A DNA stretch of 64,000 bases, taken from positions 1 to 64,000 of the forward strand of contig CAYGDE010000001.1 of NCBI GenBank assembly GCA_964348615.1, written 5' to 3'. The notes below the pieces were generated by a model. The model saw nothing but the letters and a program-made list of their open reading frames with translations. It searched no databases and had not been told where the DNA came from. Shown in pieces: positions 8,404 to 17,294 of this stretch (positions within the stretch are counted from its first letter, which is position 1; each line of letters begins with the position of its first letter). The DNA is from DATIHT01 sp964348615. Its GTDB lineage: Bacteria > Patescibacteriota > Microgenomatia > Curtissbacterales > GWA2-41-24. Both the position numbers and the translations under genes were made by a program.

Positions 8404-11400
8404 ATGGCAGATATTTTAAAAAACCTCAACCAAGAGCAACTTGAAGCCGTAACCACAACCGAAGGTCCACTTTTAATAATTGCCGGTGCGGGCACTGGAA
8501 AAACTACCGTCATTGCAAGAAGAATTGCCCATATTATAGAAAAAAAACTCGCTCAGCCTGCAGAAATTTTGGCGCTTACATTTACAGATAAGGCTGCTGC
8601 CGAAATGGAAGAACGTGTAGACGTTTTGGTGCCCTATGGATTTATAGACACCTGGATTTCCACCTTCCATGCATTTGGAGATCGCGTACTTCGCGAAAAC
8701 GCATACGATGTTGGTCTCGCACCAAATTTCAAAGTTCTTTCCCGCCCCCAACAGGTTTTGTTTTTCGGCCAAAACCTTTTTAGGATAGATTTAGATTATT
8801 ACCGTCCTCTTTCCAACCCTACCAAATTCATCTCCGCAGTTTTGTCCTTCTTTTCGCGTCTTAAAGACGAAAATATTAGCCCTCAAGAATTCTTGCTATA
8901 TGCAAAACGCCACACGCAAAACGCAAAAGAGGAGGACGTCAAGATCGAGTCTGACAAATACCAAGAACTTGCAAATGCATATCAAGCTTATGAGCAGTTC
9001 AAAGACGAAGCAGGAGTATTAGATTTTGGTGACCAAGTTGTAAAAACTTTAAATTTACTAAAAAAGCGCCCCCAAATTCTAAAAGACTACCAAAACAAAT
9101 TTAAATACATTTTGGTAGACGAATACCAAGATACCAACTTTGCCCAAAACGAACTGGTAAACCTACTTGCCCAAAAAAGCCAAAACATTTGTATTGTCGG
9201 TGATGACGACCAAAGTATCTATAAATTCCGCGGTGCGGCAATTTCCAATATCATGGAGTTTAAAAAAACTTATCCAAAGGCAAAACAAGTGGTGCTGACT
9301 CAAAATTACCGCTCAACCCAAGCAATTTTAGATAGTGCCTACAAACTTATAAAACACAACGACCCAGACCGGTTAGAAGTCCAAAACCAAATCGACAAAA
9401 AATTAATCACCCATGACGGTCAAGGAATTACACCAAAGGAAATCCTTGCGGACACTATTTCCGAAGAAGCCGACCTGGTTGCCCAAGAGATCGAAAAACT
9501 AATGTCCAAAAACAATGTTAAAGGTTATCAATATCGCGACTTTGCAATCCTTGTTCGTGCCAATTCCCAGGCAGATCCTTTTCTGAGGGCATTAAACATG
9601 AGAGGAATCCCTCACAAATTTGTCGGTTCCACAGGGCTTTACCAACAAGAAGAAGTGGGTGTTTTGATTTCTTTTTTAAATGTGATTAGTAATTTAGAGG
9701 ACAGCCTCAATCTCTATAATTTGGTAACGTCCGAAATTTACAGTCTTTCACCAATCGACGGCATAAAACTTACATCCTTCGCCAAAAGAAAGAATAGGCC
9801 ACTGTTTTTTATTTTGAAAAACCTTGATGATTTTGCAAAAGACACCAATATTGAACAATCAGAAGACATTAGCTCCGCAGGAAAATATCAAGATAAAATC
9901 GAAATAACAACAGAATCAAAAGCAATAGTTGAAAAAATAATTCAAGATATGGAAGCGGCGATTAATCTGTCCAGGAAAGAAAGTGCCGGAAAAGTTGCTT
10001 TTGCTTTTCTCAAACGTACTGGCTATTTACAAAAACTCGAAAGCATTCCGCCAGCTGGCGGAGGCATAGAAGGCCAATTAAAAGTTCAAAACATTGCTAA
10101 GTTTTTCGACAAGATAAAAGAATTTGAAAACATTGCCCAGGCCGATACTGTTTCTCAATTTGTCGATTATCTCAATTCTTCAAGAGAAGCGGGGGATGAT
10201 CCGGCAACCGTGGAATTTGACCCGGATTTGGATGCTGTAAATGTCATGACCGTCCACAGCGCCAAAGGTTTAGAGTTTCCAGTTGTCTTTTTAGTAGGTT
10301 TAGTTTCCGATAGGTTTCCAACCCGTGCTAGAAAAGAACCAATAGAAATGCCGCAAGAATTAATTAAAGAAACTTTACCAGCAGGAGACTGGCATATCCA
10401 AGAGGAAAGAAGACTTTTTTATGTTGGTATGACGCGAGCCAAAGACTTACTTTGGTTAACATGGTCAAGGGATGTTGGGGGAGCAAGGATAAAAAAGATT
10501 TCACCATTTGTGCAAGAGGCATTAGGAAAAGTTAATAATAGCCCTGCAAGTACAAAGCTTTCACCGTTGGAAAAAATTAAAAAATTTGCACCCGTCCCGC
10601 CCAAGAATACTCAAACAATGCTTTTGGATGTGGATGTTTTAAAGCTTACTCAAGGATCCATAGACGATTATCTTACATGCGCTTATAAATACAGATATGT
10701 TCATATTCTAAAAATTCCCATCCTCAAACACCACGCAATAGTTTATGGTTCTGCCTTACATGGAGCTGTGGCACAATTTTGGAAAAGCAAAAAAAGGGGC
10801 CAAATGTTGACTCTCCCACAAGTTCTAGAAGTTTTTGAAAGTCTTTGGGATTCTGAAGGTTTTTTAAGTCTGGAACATGAGCATAAAAGAAAAAATCAAG
10901 GAAAACTCGTCTTGGAAAATTTCTATAAGCGCGAAGCAAAAAGCCCAGAAGTCCCAAGCCTTATTGAGACCGGTTTCAAGTTTTCCCTGACAGATATTAC
11001 AGTTGTAGGAAGGTACGACAGGGTAGACGTAAAGGAGGGCCAAAAAGTACGGATTATCGATTACAAATCTTCCGAAAATATAGACCAAAAAAGAGCCAAT
11101 GCCCAAGCTAAAGAATCAATCCAGCTGGCAATTTATGCCCTTTCCTACTACAAAGCTTACAAAATAATTCCCGAATATGTCGGCCTGCACTTTTTGGAAA
11201 ATGGACAAGAAGGCGGTTACGCGCCGACCATGGAAGATATCAAAAAAGCCGAAGAGTTGATACTTTCAACTGCTCAAAAAATTGCCCGCGATGCAAAAAA
11301 CAATACTTTTGCCCCAAACCCTAAATATTTTGGCAACGTTCCTGCTTGTAACTACTGTGCATACAACACCATCTGTCCATTTTCTTTAGCTAAAGTTTAG
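8404..11400 (+). CDS. UvrD/PcrA-type helicase fused to a 4-Cys PD-(D/E)XK nuclease
   Basis: A 998-residue superfamily 1A helicase plus nuclease. Helicase motifs in order: GAGTGKTT (28-35, Walker A), TFTDKAAAEM near 60, LVDEYQDTN near 238 (Walker B), GDDDQSIYKFRGA, QNYRST, VMTVHSAKGLEFPVVF near 616, and YVGMTRAKDLLWL. The C-terminal 250 residues form a RecB/Cas4-like nuclease with GSALHGAV, GRYDRVDV, IIDYKSS and QLAIYAL. A lone Cys (DYLTCAYKYRY) and a terminal CNYCAYNTIC give four cysteines in the layout of the Fe-S nuclease domains of AddB, AdnAB and Cas4. It probably acts in double-strand-break end processing, standing in for RecBCD/AddAB. Its stop overlaps the convergent next gene by 11 bases. 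Confidence 0.9.
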   Translation: MADILKNLNQEQLEAVTTTEGPLLIIAGAGTGKTTVIARRIAHIIEKKLAQPAEILALTFTDKAAAEMEERVDVLVPYGFIDTWISTFHAFGDRVLRENAYDVGLAPNFKVLSRPQQVLFFGQNLFRIDLDYYRPLSNPTKFISAVLSFFSRLKDENISPQEFLLYAKRHTQNAKEEDVKIESDKYQELANAYQAYEQFKDEAGVLDFGDQVVKTLNLLKKRPQILKDYQNKFKYILVDEYQDTNFAQNELVNLLAQKSQNICIVGDDDQSIYKFRGAAISNIMEFKKTYPKAKQVVLTQNYRSTQAILDSAYKLIKHNDPDRLEVQNQIDKKLITHDGQGITPKEILADTISEEADLVAQEIEKLMSKNNVKGYQYRDFAILVRANSQADPFLRALNMRGIPHKFVGSTGLYQQEEVGVLISFLNVISNLEDSLNLYNLVTSEIYSLSPIDGIKLTSFAKRKNRPLFFILKNLDDFAKDTNIEQSEDISSAGKYQDKIEITTESKAIVEKIIQDMEAAINLSRKESAGKVAFAFLKRTGYLQKLESIPPAGGGIEGQLKVQNIAKFFDKIKEFENIAQADTVSQFVDYLNSSREAGDDPATVEFDPDLDAVNVMTVHSAKGLEFPVVFLVGLVSDRFPTRARKEPIEMPQELIKETLPAGDWHIQEERRLFYVGMTRAKDLLWLTWSRDVGGARIKKISPFVQEALGKVNNSPASTKLSPLEKIKKFAPVPPKNTQTMLLDVDVLKLTQGSIDDYLTCAYKYRYVHILKIPILKHHAIVYGSALHGAVAQFWKSKKRGQMLTLPQVLEVFESLWDSEGFLSLEHEHKRKNQGKLVLENFYKREAKSPEVPSLIETGFKFSLTDITVVGRYDRVDVKEGQKVRIIDYKSSENIDQKRANAQAKESIQLAIYALSYYKAYKIIPEYVGLHFLENGQEGGYAPTMEDIKKAEELILSTAQKIARDAKNNTFAPNPKYFGNVPACNYCAYNTICPFSLAKV

Positions 11401-12043
11401 CATTTCTTCTTTTATAAAAATCAAAAACTAAAGAAGAAATCTCCAAGGCTGCAAAAGCAAATATATAAACACTCCAAACACTTATTTGCTGCAAGCCCGT
11501 GTGCAAAACCAAAAGCCATAAAACCACATAAACAATCCTATGAAGTTTTTTCCATAACCTGCCAAGTTTTTTAACACTCCAGTTATTGGAAGTTAAAAAC
11601 ATAAAAAGCAGCAAAATAAAAGCAAGAAATCCAAAGTACTCAAAAGTTGGCCATGGTAGCGAAATCGGGGAAAGCCCAGTCAGACGCCCAAGTCCTCTTA
11701 CTAAATGGTAATGCGAAAAGGATAAGATAAAAACCAGTATTCCAAGCTGTCTTCTAAAAATAGTAATAATTCTTGTTATTCTAATCTCAATTCCAAACCT
11801 GCCTAAAATACCCGGTAATACTACAAACCCTAAAAGCAAAATTGCCGCTCGCCCAAAATTCTTGCCTATTTCGTAAAAGAACTGGAAATATGGCCCTTGG
11901 GTCAGTTCAAAATAGCTTCCAAATCCTAAAGAAACAATCAGTATTGCCAAATATAAGAATTTAAAGTAGGGAATAATCAGGCTACTTCTTTTTGCGACCT
12001 CGAAGTAGATTTTTTCTTGAAAGTTTTGGGAATCCGTCTCCAT
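11390..12043 (-). CDS. Ferric-reductase-like transmembrane protein (MsrQ/YedZ type)
   Basis: A 217-residue protein with about six membrane segments. It has the histidines expected of haem-binding ferric-reductase-like domains: FSHYHLVRGLGRL, WKKLHRIVYVVLWLLVLHTGLQ. In MsrQ, this domain passes electrons from the quinone pool to periplasmic MsrP for repair of oxidised methionine. No msrP gene is seen in this window, so the partner is unknown. It is convergent with the helicase-nuclease gene, with stop codons overlapping by 11 bases. Confidence 0.7.
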   Translation of the reverse strand: METDSQNFQEKIYFEVAKRSSLIIPYFKFLYLAILIVSLGFGSYFELTQGPYFQFFYEIGKNFGRAAILLLGFVVLPGILGRFGIEIRITRIITIFRRQLGILVFILSFSHYHLVRGLGRLTGLSPISLPWPTFEYFGFLAFILLLFMFLTSNNWSVKKLGRLWKKLHRIVYVVLWLLVLHTGLQQISVWSVYIFAFAALEISSLVFDFYKRRNAKL

Positions 12044-12095
12044 TAAAAGTTATTCTTAATTTTAACATTCCAACATATTGCTGCTTCATCTGTTG

Positions 12096-12101
12096 TACAA
12101 T
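12096..12101 (+). promoter_or_regulatory. -10 box of the PKD protein gene
   Basis: TACAAT, ending 10 bases before the ATG at 12112. Confidence 0.45.
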
Positions 12102-12111
12102 ATTAAAATAA

Positions 12112-12972
12112 ATGAAGCTAAAATTTGTTACGGTTTTAACTTTTGTGGTAATCTCCCAGATTTTTGCCAAACAAGCAAACTCACACCTCGAGGACACACA
12201 GCCATTTTTAAAAATCAACGGTCAAAACACAAGCACCTATTCCAGCCCACTCACCTCGAGTTTTTTTGATATCCCCGAAGACCAGGCACCACAAAATTAC
12301 GAAATAAACCAAAAGTTGGAGTTTGAAATAGACACGGAAGCTTTGCAGATTCCACATGAGATTGTTGCAAAAAGTACTTTTGACTGGGATTTTGGCGACG
12401 GCCAAAAAGGCCAGGGCACCAAAAGCACTCATACCTACACAAAAGCTGGTCCATATATTTTAAAAATCAATGTCACATATAACGACATCGATGCACCTAC
12501 TCTTTTGGAAACGACACTTATAAATGTACTTCCAGATGCCAGTTATCAGCTGCCTCAAGTTGAAATCTTAGTTAATGGCAAAGTTATAAAAGACGTTACC
12601 ACCGATATTTTTAAAATCCCACACAACCAATCCATCGATTTTCAAGCCCAGGTTAAAAATTCACCATCTACCCAAATAGTCCAGTACACCTGGGACTTTG
12701 GAGACAGCCAAAAAGCAAGTGGTCCTCATACCACACACGTATATAAAAAGAACCCAGACAGAACTCAATTTTTCCCAATAGTTCATGCAGTAGACGAAAA
12801 TGGGTTTTTTGCAGATGCCTATGTACAAATTACTGCTCAAAACGGCGCAGAAGAAAACACCAGCAGTTCAAGCACAAAAATAAAAGCCCCCATTTTAATA
12901 GTTGGTTTAATAATTGTCATAGTTTTAGCGTTTGCAGCCTTTACGGCTCTTTCCAAATTCAAAAAACGCTAA
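12112..12972 (+). CDS. Secreted, C-terminally anchored protein with two PKD domains
   Basis: A 286-residue surface protein. The signal peptide is MKLKFVTVLTFVVISQIFA. Two PKD-type beta-sandwich domains carry the family signature: FDWDFGDGQKGQG...THTYTKAGPYILKINV near residue 85, and YTWDFGDSQKASGPHTTHVYKK near 195. A Ser-rich linker leads to a C-terminal membrane segment (about 262-282) with a basic end FKKR. No LPxTG motif precedes the anchor, so it is likely held by the membrane rather than by sortase. PKD domains usually mediate protein or carbohydrate contacts. The stop overlaps the next ATG (TAATG), suggesting coupled translation. Confidence 0.8.
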   Translation: MKLKFVTVLTFVVISQIFAKQANSHLEDTQPFLKINGQNTSTYSSPLTSSFFDIPEDQAPQNYEINQKLEFEIDTEALQIPHEIVAKSTFDWDFGDGQKGQGTKSTHTYTKAGPYILKINVTYNDIDAPTLLETTLINVLPDASYQLPQVEILVNGKVIKDVTTDIFKIPHNQSIDFQAQVKNSPSTQIVQYTWDFGDSQKASGPHTTHVYKKNPDRTQFFPIVHAVDENGFFADAYVQITAQNGAEENTSSSSTKIKAPILIVGLIIVIVLAFAAFTALSKFKKR

Positions 12973-13490
12973 TGGTTTTTTTACTCATTCTACTTTTTGT
13001 ATTTATACTACTTTTACTTGCATTTATAGTAGGCTGTCTAACCATACTATTTTCCGATCTTTTTTTAGACCTTCCGTACGTTGGGGCAAATAATAAAAGG
13101 ATAGAAACAATTTTAAAGTTTGCAAACCCCAAAAAAGGCAAAATAGTAATGGATTTAGGGTCCGGTGATGGCCGCCTTCTTATCTCTTGCGCCAAAAAAG
13201 GCGCAGTGGCAATAGGCTACGAGCTAAATCCTCTAATGTACTGGTTTTCCAAATTTAAAACACGTAAATTTTCAAAAAATATCAAAATCATTCGTCAAAA
13301 TTTTTGGCAGGCAAATCTGAAAGAAACAAATGTTATTTTTGTCTATAGCTTAAAAAAATACATGCAAAAATTTGAAGATTTAATTTACAAAAACGCCAAA
13401 AAAGGGACACGCGTCATAGTTAACACCAACCCTTTCCCCAACAGAAAACCCATTAAAAAAGAAGATGGAGTTTTCCTCTATAAGGTTTAA
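12972..13490 (+). CDS. Membrane-anchored class I SAM-dependent methyltransferase-like protein
   Basis: A 172-residue protein with an N-terminal membrane segment (about 2-26) and a Rossmann-type methyltransferase core. The SAM-binding loop is VMDLGSGDGRLLI (near 58), an acidic residue sits in GYELNPLMYWFSK, and VIFVYSLKKYMQKFEDL follows. The catalytic part is short. The substrate is unknown. Members of this compact family in CPR genomes are often annotated only as methyltransferases. It starts within the stop codon of the PKD gene. Confidence 0.65.
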   Translation: MVFLLILLFVFILLLLAFIVGCLTILFSDLFLDLPYVGANNKRIETILKFANPKKGKIVMDLGSGDGRLLISCAKKGAVAIGYELNPLMYWFSKFKTRKFSKNIKIIRQNFWQANLKETNVIFVYSLKKYMQKFEDLIYKNAKKGTRVIVNTNPFPNRKPIKKEDGVFLYKV

Positions 13491-13491
13491 A

Positions 13492-14505
13492 TTAACCTCT
13501 AGTTGCCCTCAATAAGGCCCATCTGGCGCGGTCTGCAACACTCAATGCTTTATATAAAAGTGGGTTCAATACCAAATCATAGGTTCCAACATATTCAACA
13601 TGTGAAGGATTATATCCAGCTTTGAATCTATGAAACCCAAACCACGGGTCGGAAGTATCTGGTTCTTTTCCTAAAGCTCCCCACATATCGAAAGTGAAAA
13701 AACCCATTTTTTGCCCTAACATTATCGCTTCCCAGCAAACTAAATTAGAAGCCATAACCTCTCTGTGTTCTATCGAGGATCCACCATATGGGTAGTAAAG
13801 TGTATCGCCAAATGAAAAAAGCATCCATGCAACAAGTGGAGTATTTTGATATTTGGCAATTAGCACTCTTGCCATCTTGGCACCTTTTAAAGTTTCCCAA
13901 GCGTGTTTGTGATAATTTGGCGTATGGCCAAAATATTTTTGCCGTTTTGTAGTTTCAAAATAAAGCTTTAGGTAAATTTCAAAATCTTCGTCTTTTGTAC
14001 TTTCGTAAACTACGACACCTTTTTTCTTGGCAACGCCAATGTTGTATCTAGTTTTAGGATGCAGGTTTGCAAATAATTCCTGCTCACTTTTTTTTAGGTC
14101 TAATAAAAAATTATATTTGGTAAACAAAGACTTTTTAGCCTCGACAAATCCTAATTTTTCTAACTGGTCTCTGGCTACTGGTCTCTCGTTATTAACAACT
14201 ACATTTGGCTCAATCTTCACAAACGCAGCATTTTTAGCCCTCCCTAAATCTCTGAGTGTTTTTACCATTGCAGTATCTGGAAGTGGACCTTTTGGTAAAT
14301 ACCCTACCGTCTGTTTAAAATATGGAACAGAGTGAAATGTTAATTGATACGCGCGGACCATTTTAGCTCCGTCAAAATGCCCTAGTCTTACCAAATCCAC
14401 CCCAGTTTTTTTTCTAAATTCACCCCATTCCCACGACTGAATGACATGAGAAACGAGCTTGTTGTAGGTATTTTTCTCTTTTTCCAAAACTTCGCGAACA
14501 ATCAT
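13492..14505 (-). CDS. FemAB-family aminoacyl transferase (peptidoglycan cross-bridge type)
   Basis: A 337-residue protein of the FemA/FemB/FemX type, formed of two GNAT-like domains. In studied members it adds amino acids from aminoacyl-tRNA to lipid II or muropeptides. Recognisable stretches are VIQSWEWGEFRKKTG near the start, GYLPKGPLP, FLLDLKKSEQELFANLHPKTRYNIGVAKKKGV (the typical Fem central region), YYPYGGSSIEHREVMASNLVCWEAI and WGALG...FHRFKAGYNP. It overlaps the upstream PAP2-like gene by 4 bases, consistent with one envelope-biogenesis transcript. Which amino acid it adds is not predictable. Confidence 0.85.
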   Translation of the reverse strand: MIVREVLEKEKNTYNKLVSHVIQSWEWGEFRKKTGVDLVRLGHFDGAKMVRAYQLTFHSVPYFKQTVGYLPKGPLPDTAMVKTLRDLGRAKNAAFVKIEPNVVVNNERPVARDQLEKLGFVEAKKSLFTKYNFLLDLKKSEQELFANLHPKTRYNIGVAKKKGVVVYESTKDEDFEIYLKLYFETTKRQKYFGHTPNYHKHAWETLKGAKMARVLIAKYQNTPLVAWMLFSFGDTLYYPYGGSSIEHREVMASNLVCWEAIMLGQKMGFFTFDMWGALGKEPDTSDPWFGFHRFKAGYNPSHVEYVGTYDLVLNPLLYKALSVADRARWALLRATRG

Positions 14506-15080
14506 AAAAGTTTAAAAATTTTCAACATCAAATATGGTTCACAAAAACCTACAATAGTTCCCAAAATTACCTCAACACGTGTATGTGCTTTCAAATTTAA
14601 TCTAGCAAAAGCAACAATAGGAACAATCAAAAATAGCCACAGTAATTGCCAGTCGTAAAGATAATTTAGAATAAAGACAAAAAAAGTATTTATGAACATG
14701 TGGGCGCTAATTTTGAAAAACATGGTAATTGCAGTCATCGTTAACATAAAAATAAAGACAATTAGATGAAGTTGAAAAAATAAAAGGCTACCCAAAAAGT
14801 AAGAAATAACAGTTGCGAAAAAAACTAAAGAGGTAGTAATTGCAAAAAGTTGGGGTCTGTCCTCGCGTTTAATTAAATTTGCATCTTTTATTCTCCCGCC
14901 ATTTAAAAGAAATATGTAAACCAGAATTGGTGCCAAAACATCAACCAAATGTAAAATTATAATCGTTGTTTTATTGTGTTCCGTTCGTAGACCAGCTTGT
15001 GATACAGCAGCAATTATAAAAATTGGCACCCAGGTGTAATATTGAAAAACATTGGTAACTATTTTAGAAAATTGCCTCAT
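14502..15080 (-). CDS. PAP2-like membrane phosphatase
   Basis: A 192-residue protein with about five or six membrane segments. It carries degenerate forms of the PAP2 motifs: KREDRPQLF (for KxxxxxxRP), ISAHMF (for PSGH) and ARLNLKAHTRVEVILGTIVG (for SRxxxxxHxxxDVxxG). PAP2 enzymes remove phosphate from lipid phosphates such as undecaprenyl pyrophosphate. In the last motif the Arg and His are kept and the usual Asp is Glu. In the middle motif the usual Pro-Ser-Gly has become Ile-Ser-Ala, so activity is uncertain. It overlaps the FemAB gene by 4 bases. Confidence 0.6.
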   Translation of the reverse strand: MRQFSKIVTNVFQYYTWVPIFIIAAVSQAGLRTEHNKTTIIILHLVDVLAPILVYIFLLNGGRIKDANLIKREDRPQLFAITTSLVFFATVISYFLGSLLFFQLHLIVFIFMLTMTAITMFFKISAHMFINTFFVFILNYLYDWQLLWLFLIVPIVAFARLNLKAHTRVEVILGTIVGFCEPYLMLKIFKLL

Positions 15081-15111
15081 CTTACTATGATTGCGAAGTA
15101 TTGCTTTTATG

Positions 15112-16923
15112 TCAAACTGGTGTCACCAACTCTTCCGGTATATCAACCACAAACCTCGAAACCATGTTTGTAGAAGTTGTACCAAAATATAATCTTTGCG
15201 AAGCATACGAAAGATAAAGTTTTTCTTTTGCGCGCGTCATACCTACATAGGCCAGTCGCCGTTCTTCCTCAATTTGTGACGCATCTAACATTGAACGGGA
15301 ATGTGGGAACAAACCTTCTTCCATTCCAACAATAAAAACATTGTCAAATTCCAAACCTTTTGCGGCATGAATTGTCATTAATGTCACAAATTCAGATTCA
15401 TTAGATTCAAACGATTTGTCCGGCGAAACCTTGCCCTCCATTAGAGTAATGTTTTCCAAAAAATCCGAAAGATTATTAAATTCCGCCGCCACCGATTTTA
15501 ATTCCTTAACATTTTCAACCCGCATCAAGCCTTGTTCAGTGCCATCATCAATTACAAGCAAGTAATCAGTTGCTTCCAACACCTTATCAATCAACTCCAC
15601 AGGCTTCAAATTACTTTGATTATTTGACTCTCTATCTCTTTGACCCTCTAACTTCTCCCGCATTTCCAAAAACTTTTGAAATCTTCGCTTACCTAATTTT
15701 TCCGCGCGCTTTTGGGCAACTGCATCCTTGGAGTTGGCAATCAAGCGCAAATAACAAACAACGTCTTTAATTTCTTTGCGTTCATAAAACCTTACTCCAC
15801 CATAAATTCGGTAAGCAATATTGGCATGCAAAAATGCTTCTTCAACGGTTCTCGATTGGGCATTGGTCCGGTATAAAATCGCAAAAGAAGACAGGGTTTT
15901 TCTGGAAGTTAAAATTTTGTTAACAATAAAATTCGCCTCATCCACTTCGTTGATTGCCCCATAAATACTTATTTTTTCACCCAAACCATTTTCGGTCCAA
16001 AGCTTTAAAACTGGATGCGAATTATTGTGGGAAATTATTTTGTTTGCCGCCGAAAGAATATTTTGGGTGCTTCTATAATTTTGTTCCAAATTAAAAACCA
16101 CAGCGTTTGGGAAATCGTGTTCAAAATTTAAAATATTGCGAAAGTCTGCACCTCGAAAAGAATAAATTGCTTGTGAAGCATCACCAACGACTGTTAAATT
16201 ACCATGCACACTGGAAAGCATTTTCGTTAAAATATACTGAGCCGTATTTACATCCTGGTATTCATCCACCAAAACATATTCAAATCTTCCGGCCCATTTA
16301 GCCAAAACATTTGGGTTTTCTTGCAGAAGCTTAACTGTCATAAACAGCAAGTCATCAAAATCCAATGCATCCATTTGGGCAAGTGCTCTTTGGTAAATGT
16401 CATAAACCCTGGCAACAGTTTCTGCAAAATACCCATGCGCGAATTGTTGATAGTCGGAAGGCGATACAAGTTCGCTTTTAGCGGAAGAAATAGCATTTAA
16501 AATTGAACTGGGTTTAAAGTTTTTGGTAGATATATCCGAATCTGTCATTATTTTTTTAACCAAAGAAACACTGTCGTCGTTGTCGTAAATTAGAAAGTTC
16601 TGGGCAATTCCAGAAAATTTACCGTCAATTCTTAAAAGCTTGGAACAAAAAGCATGAAATGTGCCAACATAAGGCGCTACTTTGCCCATCTTTTCTCCAA
16701 CAAGCTTATGCACTCGTTCTTTCATTTCATTAGCTGCTTTGTTGGTAAAAGTAATAAGAAGGATATTTTCTGGCCTTACACCTTTTTCTATTAAGTGGGC
16801 TGCTTTATATGTTAAAACCCGCGTTTTACCGCTGCCGGCTCCAGCCAATATTAAAACCGGCCCATCGGTTTGCAAAGCCGCCTTTTTTTGTTGAGGATCC
16901 AAGTCGGAAAGTAATTTCATCAT
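15112..16923 (-). CDS. UvrD/PcrA-type ATP-dependent DNA helicase
   Basis: A 603-residue superfamily 1A 3'-5' helicase. Motifs: GAGSGKTRVL near residue 27, ITFTNKAANEMKERV, GTFHAFCSKLL, VLVDEYQDVNTAQ near 220, GDASQAIYSFRGAD, QNYRST, VTLMTIHAAKGLEFDNVFI near 510, and RLAYVGMTRAKEKLYLSYA. It is about 100 residues shorter than typical PcrA/UvrD. The C-terminal extension that binds RNA polymerase in PcrA is missing, and the 2B region is short with a Gln/Arg-rich patch (LEGQRDRESNNQSN). Likely roles are nucleotide excision repair and removal of stalled complexes. A second, larger UvrD-like protein lies at 8404-11400. Confidence 0.92.
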   Translation of the reverse strand: MMKLLSDLDPQQKKAALQTDGPVLILAGAGSGKTRVLTYKAAHLIEKGVRPENILLITFTNKAANEMKERVHKLVGEKMGKVAPYVGTFHAFCSKLLRIDGKFSGIAQNFLIYDNDDSVSLVKKIMTDSDISTKNFKPSSILNAISSAKSELVSPSDYQQFAHGYFAETVARVYDIYQRALAQMDALDFDDLLFMTVKLLQENPNVLAKWAGRFEYVLVDEYQDVNTAQYILTKMLSSVHGNLTVVGDASQAIYSFRGADFRNILNFEHDFPNAVVFNLEQNYRSTQNILSAANKIISHNNSHPVLKLWTENGLGEKISIYGAINEVDEANFIVNKILTSRKTLSSFAILYRTNAQSRTVEEAFLHANIAYRIYGGVRFYERKEIKDVVCYLRLIANSKDAVAQKRAEKLGKRRFQKFLEMREKLEGQRDRESNNQSNLKPVELIDKVLEATDYLLVIDDGTEQGLMRVENVKELKSVAAEFNNLSDFLENITLMEGKVSPDKSFESNESEFVTLMTIHAAKGLEFDNVFIVGMEEGLFPHSRSMLDASQIEEERRLAYVGMTRAKEKLYLSYASQRLYFGTTSTNMVSRFVVDIPEELVTPV

Positions 16924-16964
16924 TCTATATTCTACAACCTCTGGCTTCTTCCGCTCTCAAGAGC

Positions 16965-16998
16965 AGAGTCCCGCCCAAAAAGGGCGGTTGGCTCTTTT
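16965..16998. repeat. GC-rich hairpin between divergent genes
   Basis: CCGCCC-aaaaa-GGGCGG (16971-16987) with an outer AGAG/CTCT helix (16965-16968 with 16992-16995) and a run of four T. It looks like a terminator, but it lies between the starts of two divergent genes where neither needs one, so a dispersed palindrome is as likely. Confidence 0.55.
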
Positions 16999-17017
16999 GT
17001 CCCCTTTGTAACTTCTG

Positions 17018-17023
17018 TATAAT
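17018..17023 (+). promoter_or_regulatory. -10 box of trxA
   Basis: TATAAT ending 7 bases before the trxA ATG. This position decides the start at 17031. Confidence 0.6.
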
Positions 17024-17030
17024 ACTTCAT

Positions 17031-17294
17031 ATGGTTAAATTCTTAGACTTCTGGGCAGAGTGGTGTGGTCCTTGCAAGTTCATGGAGCCGGTACTAGAAG
17101 AATTGGAAAAAGAACTTAAAGGCAAAGTCGAGATAGAAAAGATTAATGTGGACGAAAATCAGGAATCCGCAGCCAAATACGGCGTTATGTCCATACCCAC
17201 ATATATTGTTTTAAAAGACGACAAAGAGGTGGAAAGAGTAATCGGTGCTACATCCAAGGAAAATCTTGAAAAAGCGATCGCCAAAGCACTATGA
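17031..17294 (+). CDS. trxA: Thioredoxin
   Basis: An 87-residue single-domain thioredoxin. The active site is WAEWCGPCKF near residue 7, with the cis-proline loop MSIPTYIVLK near 57. The N-terminal first strand and helix found in most thioredoxins (about 20 residues before the active site) are almost absent, because the protein begins MVKFLDFWAEWCGPC. An in-frame upstream extension exists but crosses the promoter and hairpin and gives no thioredoxin-like sequence, so the short start is preferred. It reduces disulfides in cytoplasmic proteins. Its stop overlaps the tpiA start by 4 bases. Confidence 0.9.
   Translation: MVKFLDFWAEWCGPCKFMEPVLEELEKELKGKVEIEKINVDENQESAAKYGVMSIPTYIVLKDDKEVERVIGATSKENLEKAIAKAL

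Noticed and set aside
16965..16998. Intrinsic terminator
   Set aside because: It lies between the 5' ends of divergent genes, so neither needs a terminator there. Listed as a palindrome instead.
16809..17030. Longer thioredoxin with an N-terminal extension
   Set aside because: The extension crosses a GC-rich hairpin and the -10 box and overlaps the divergent helicase gene. It gives no thioredoxin-like residues.
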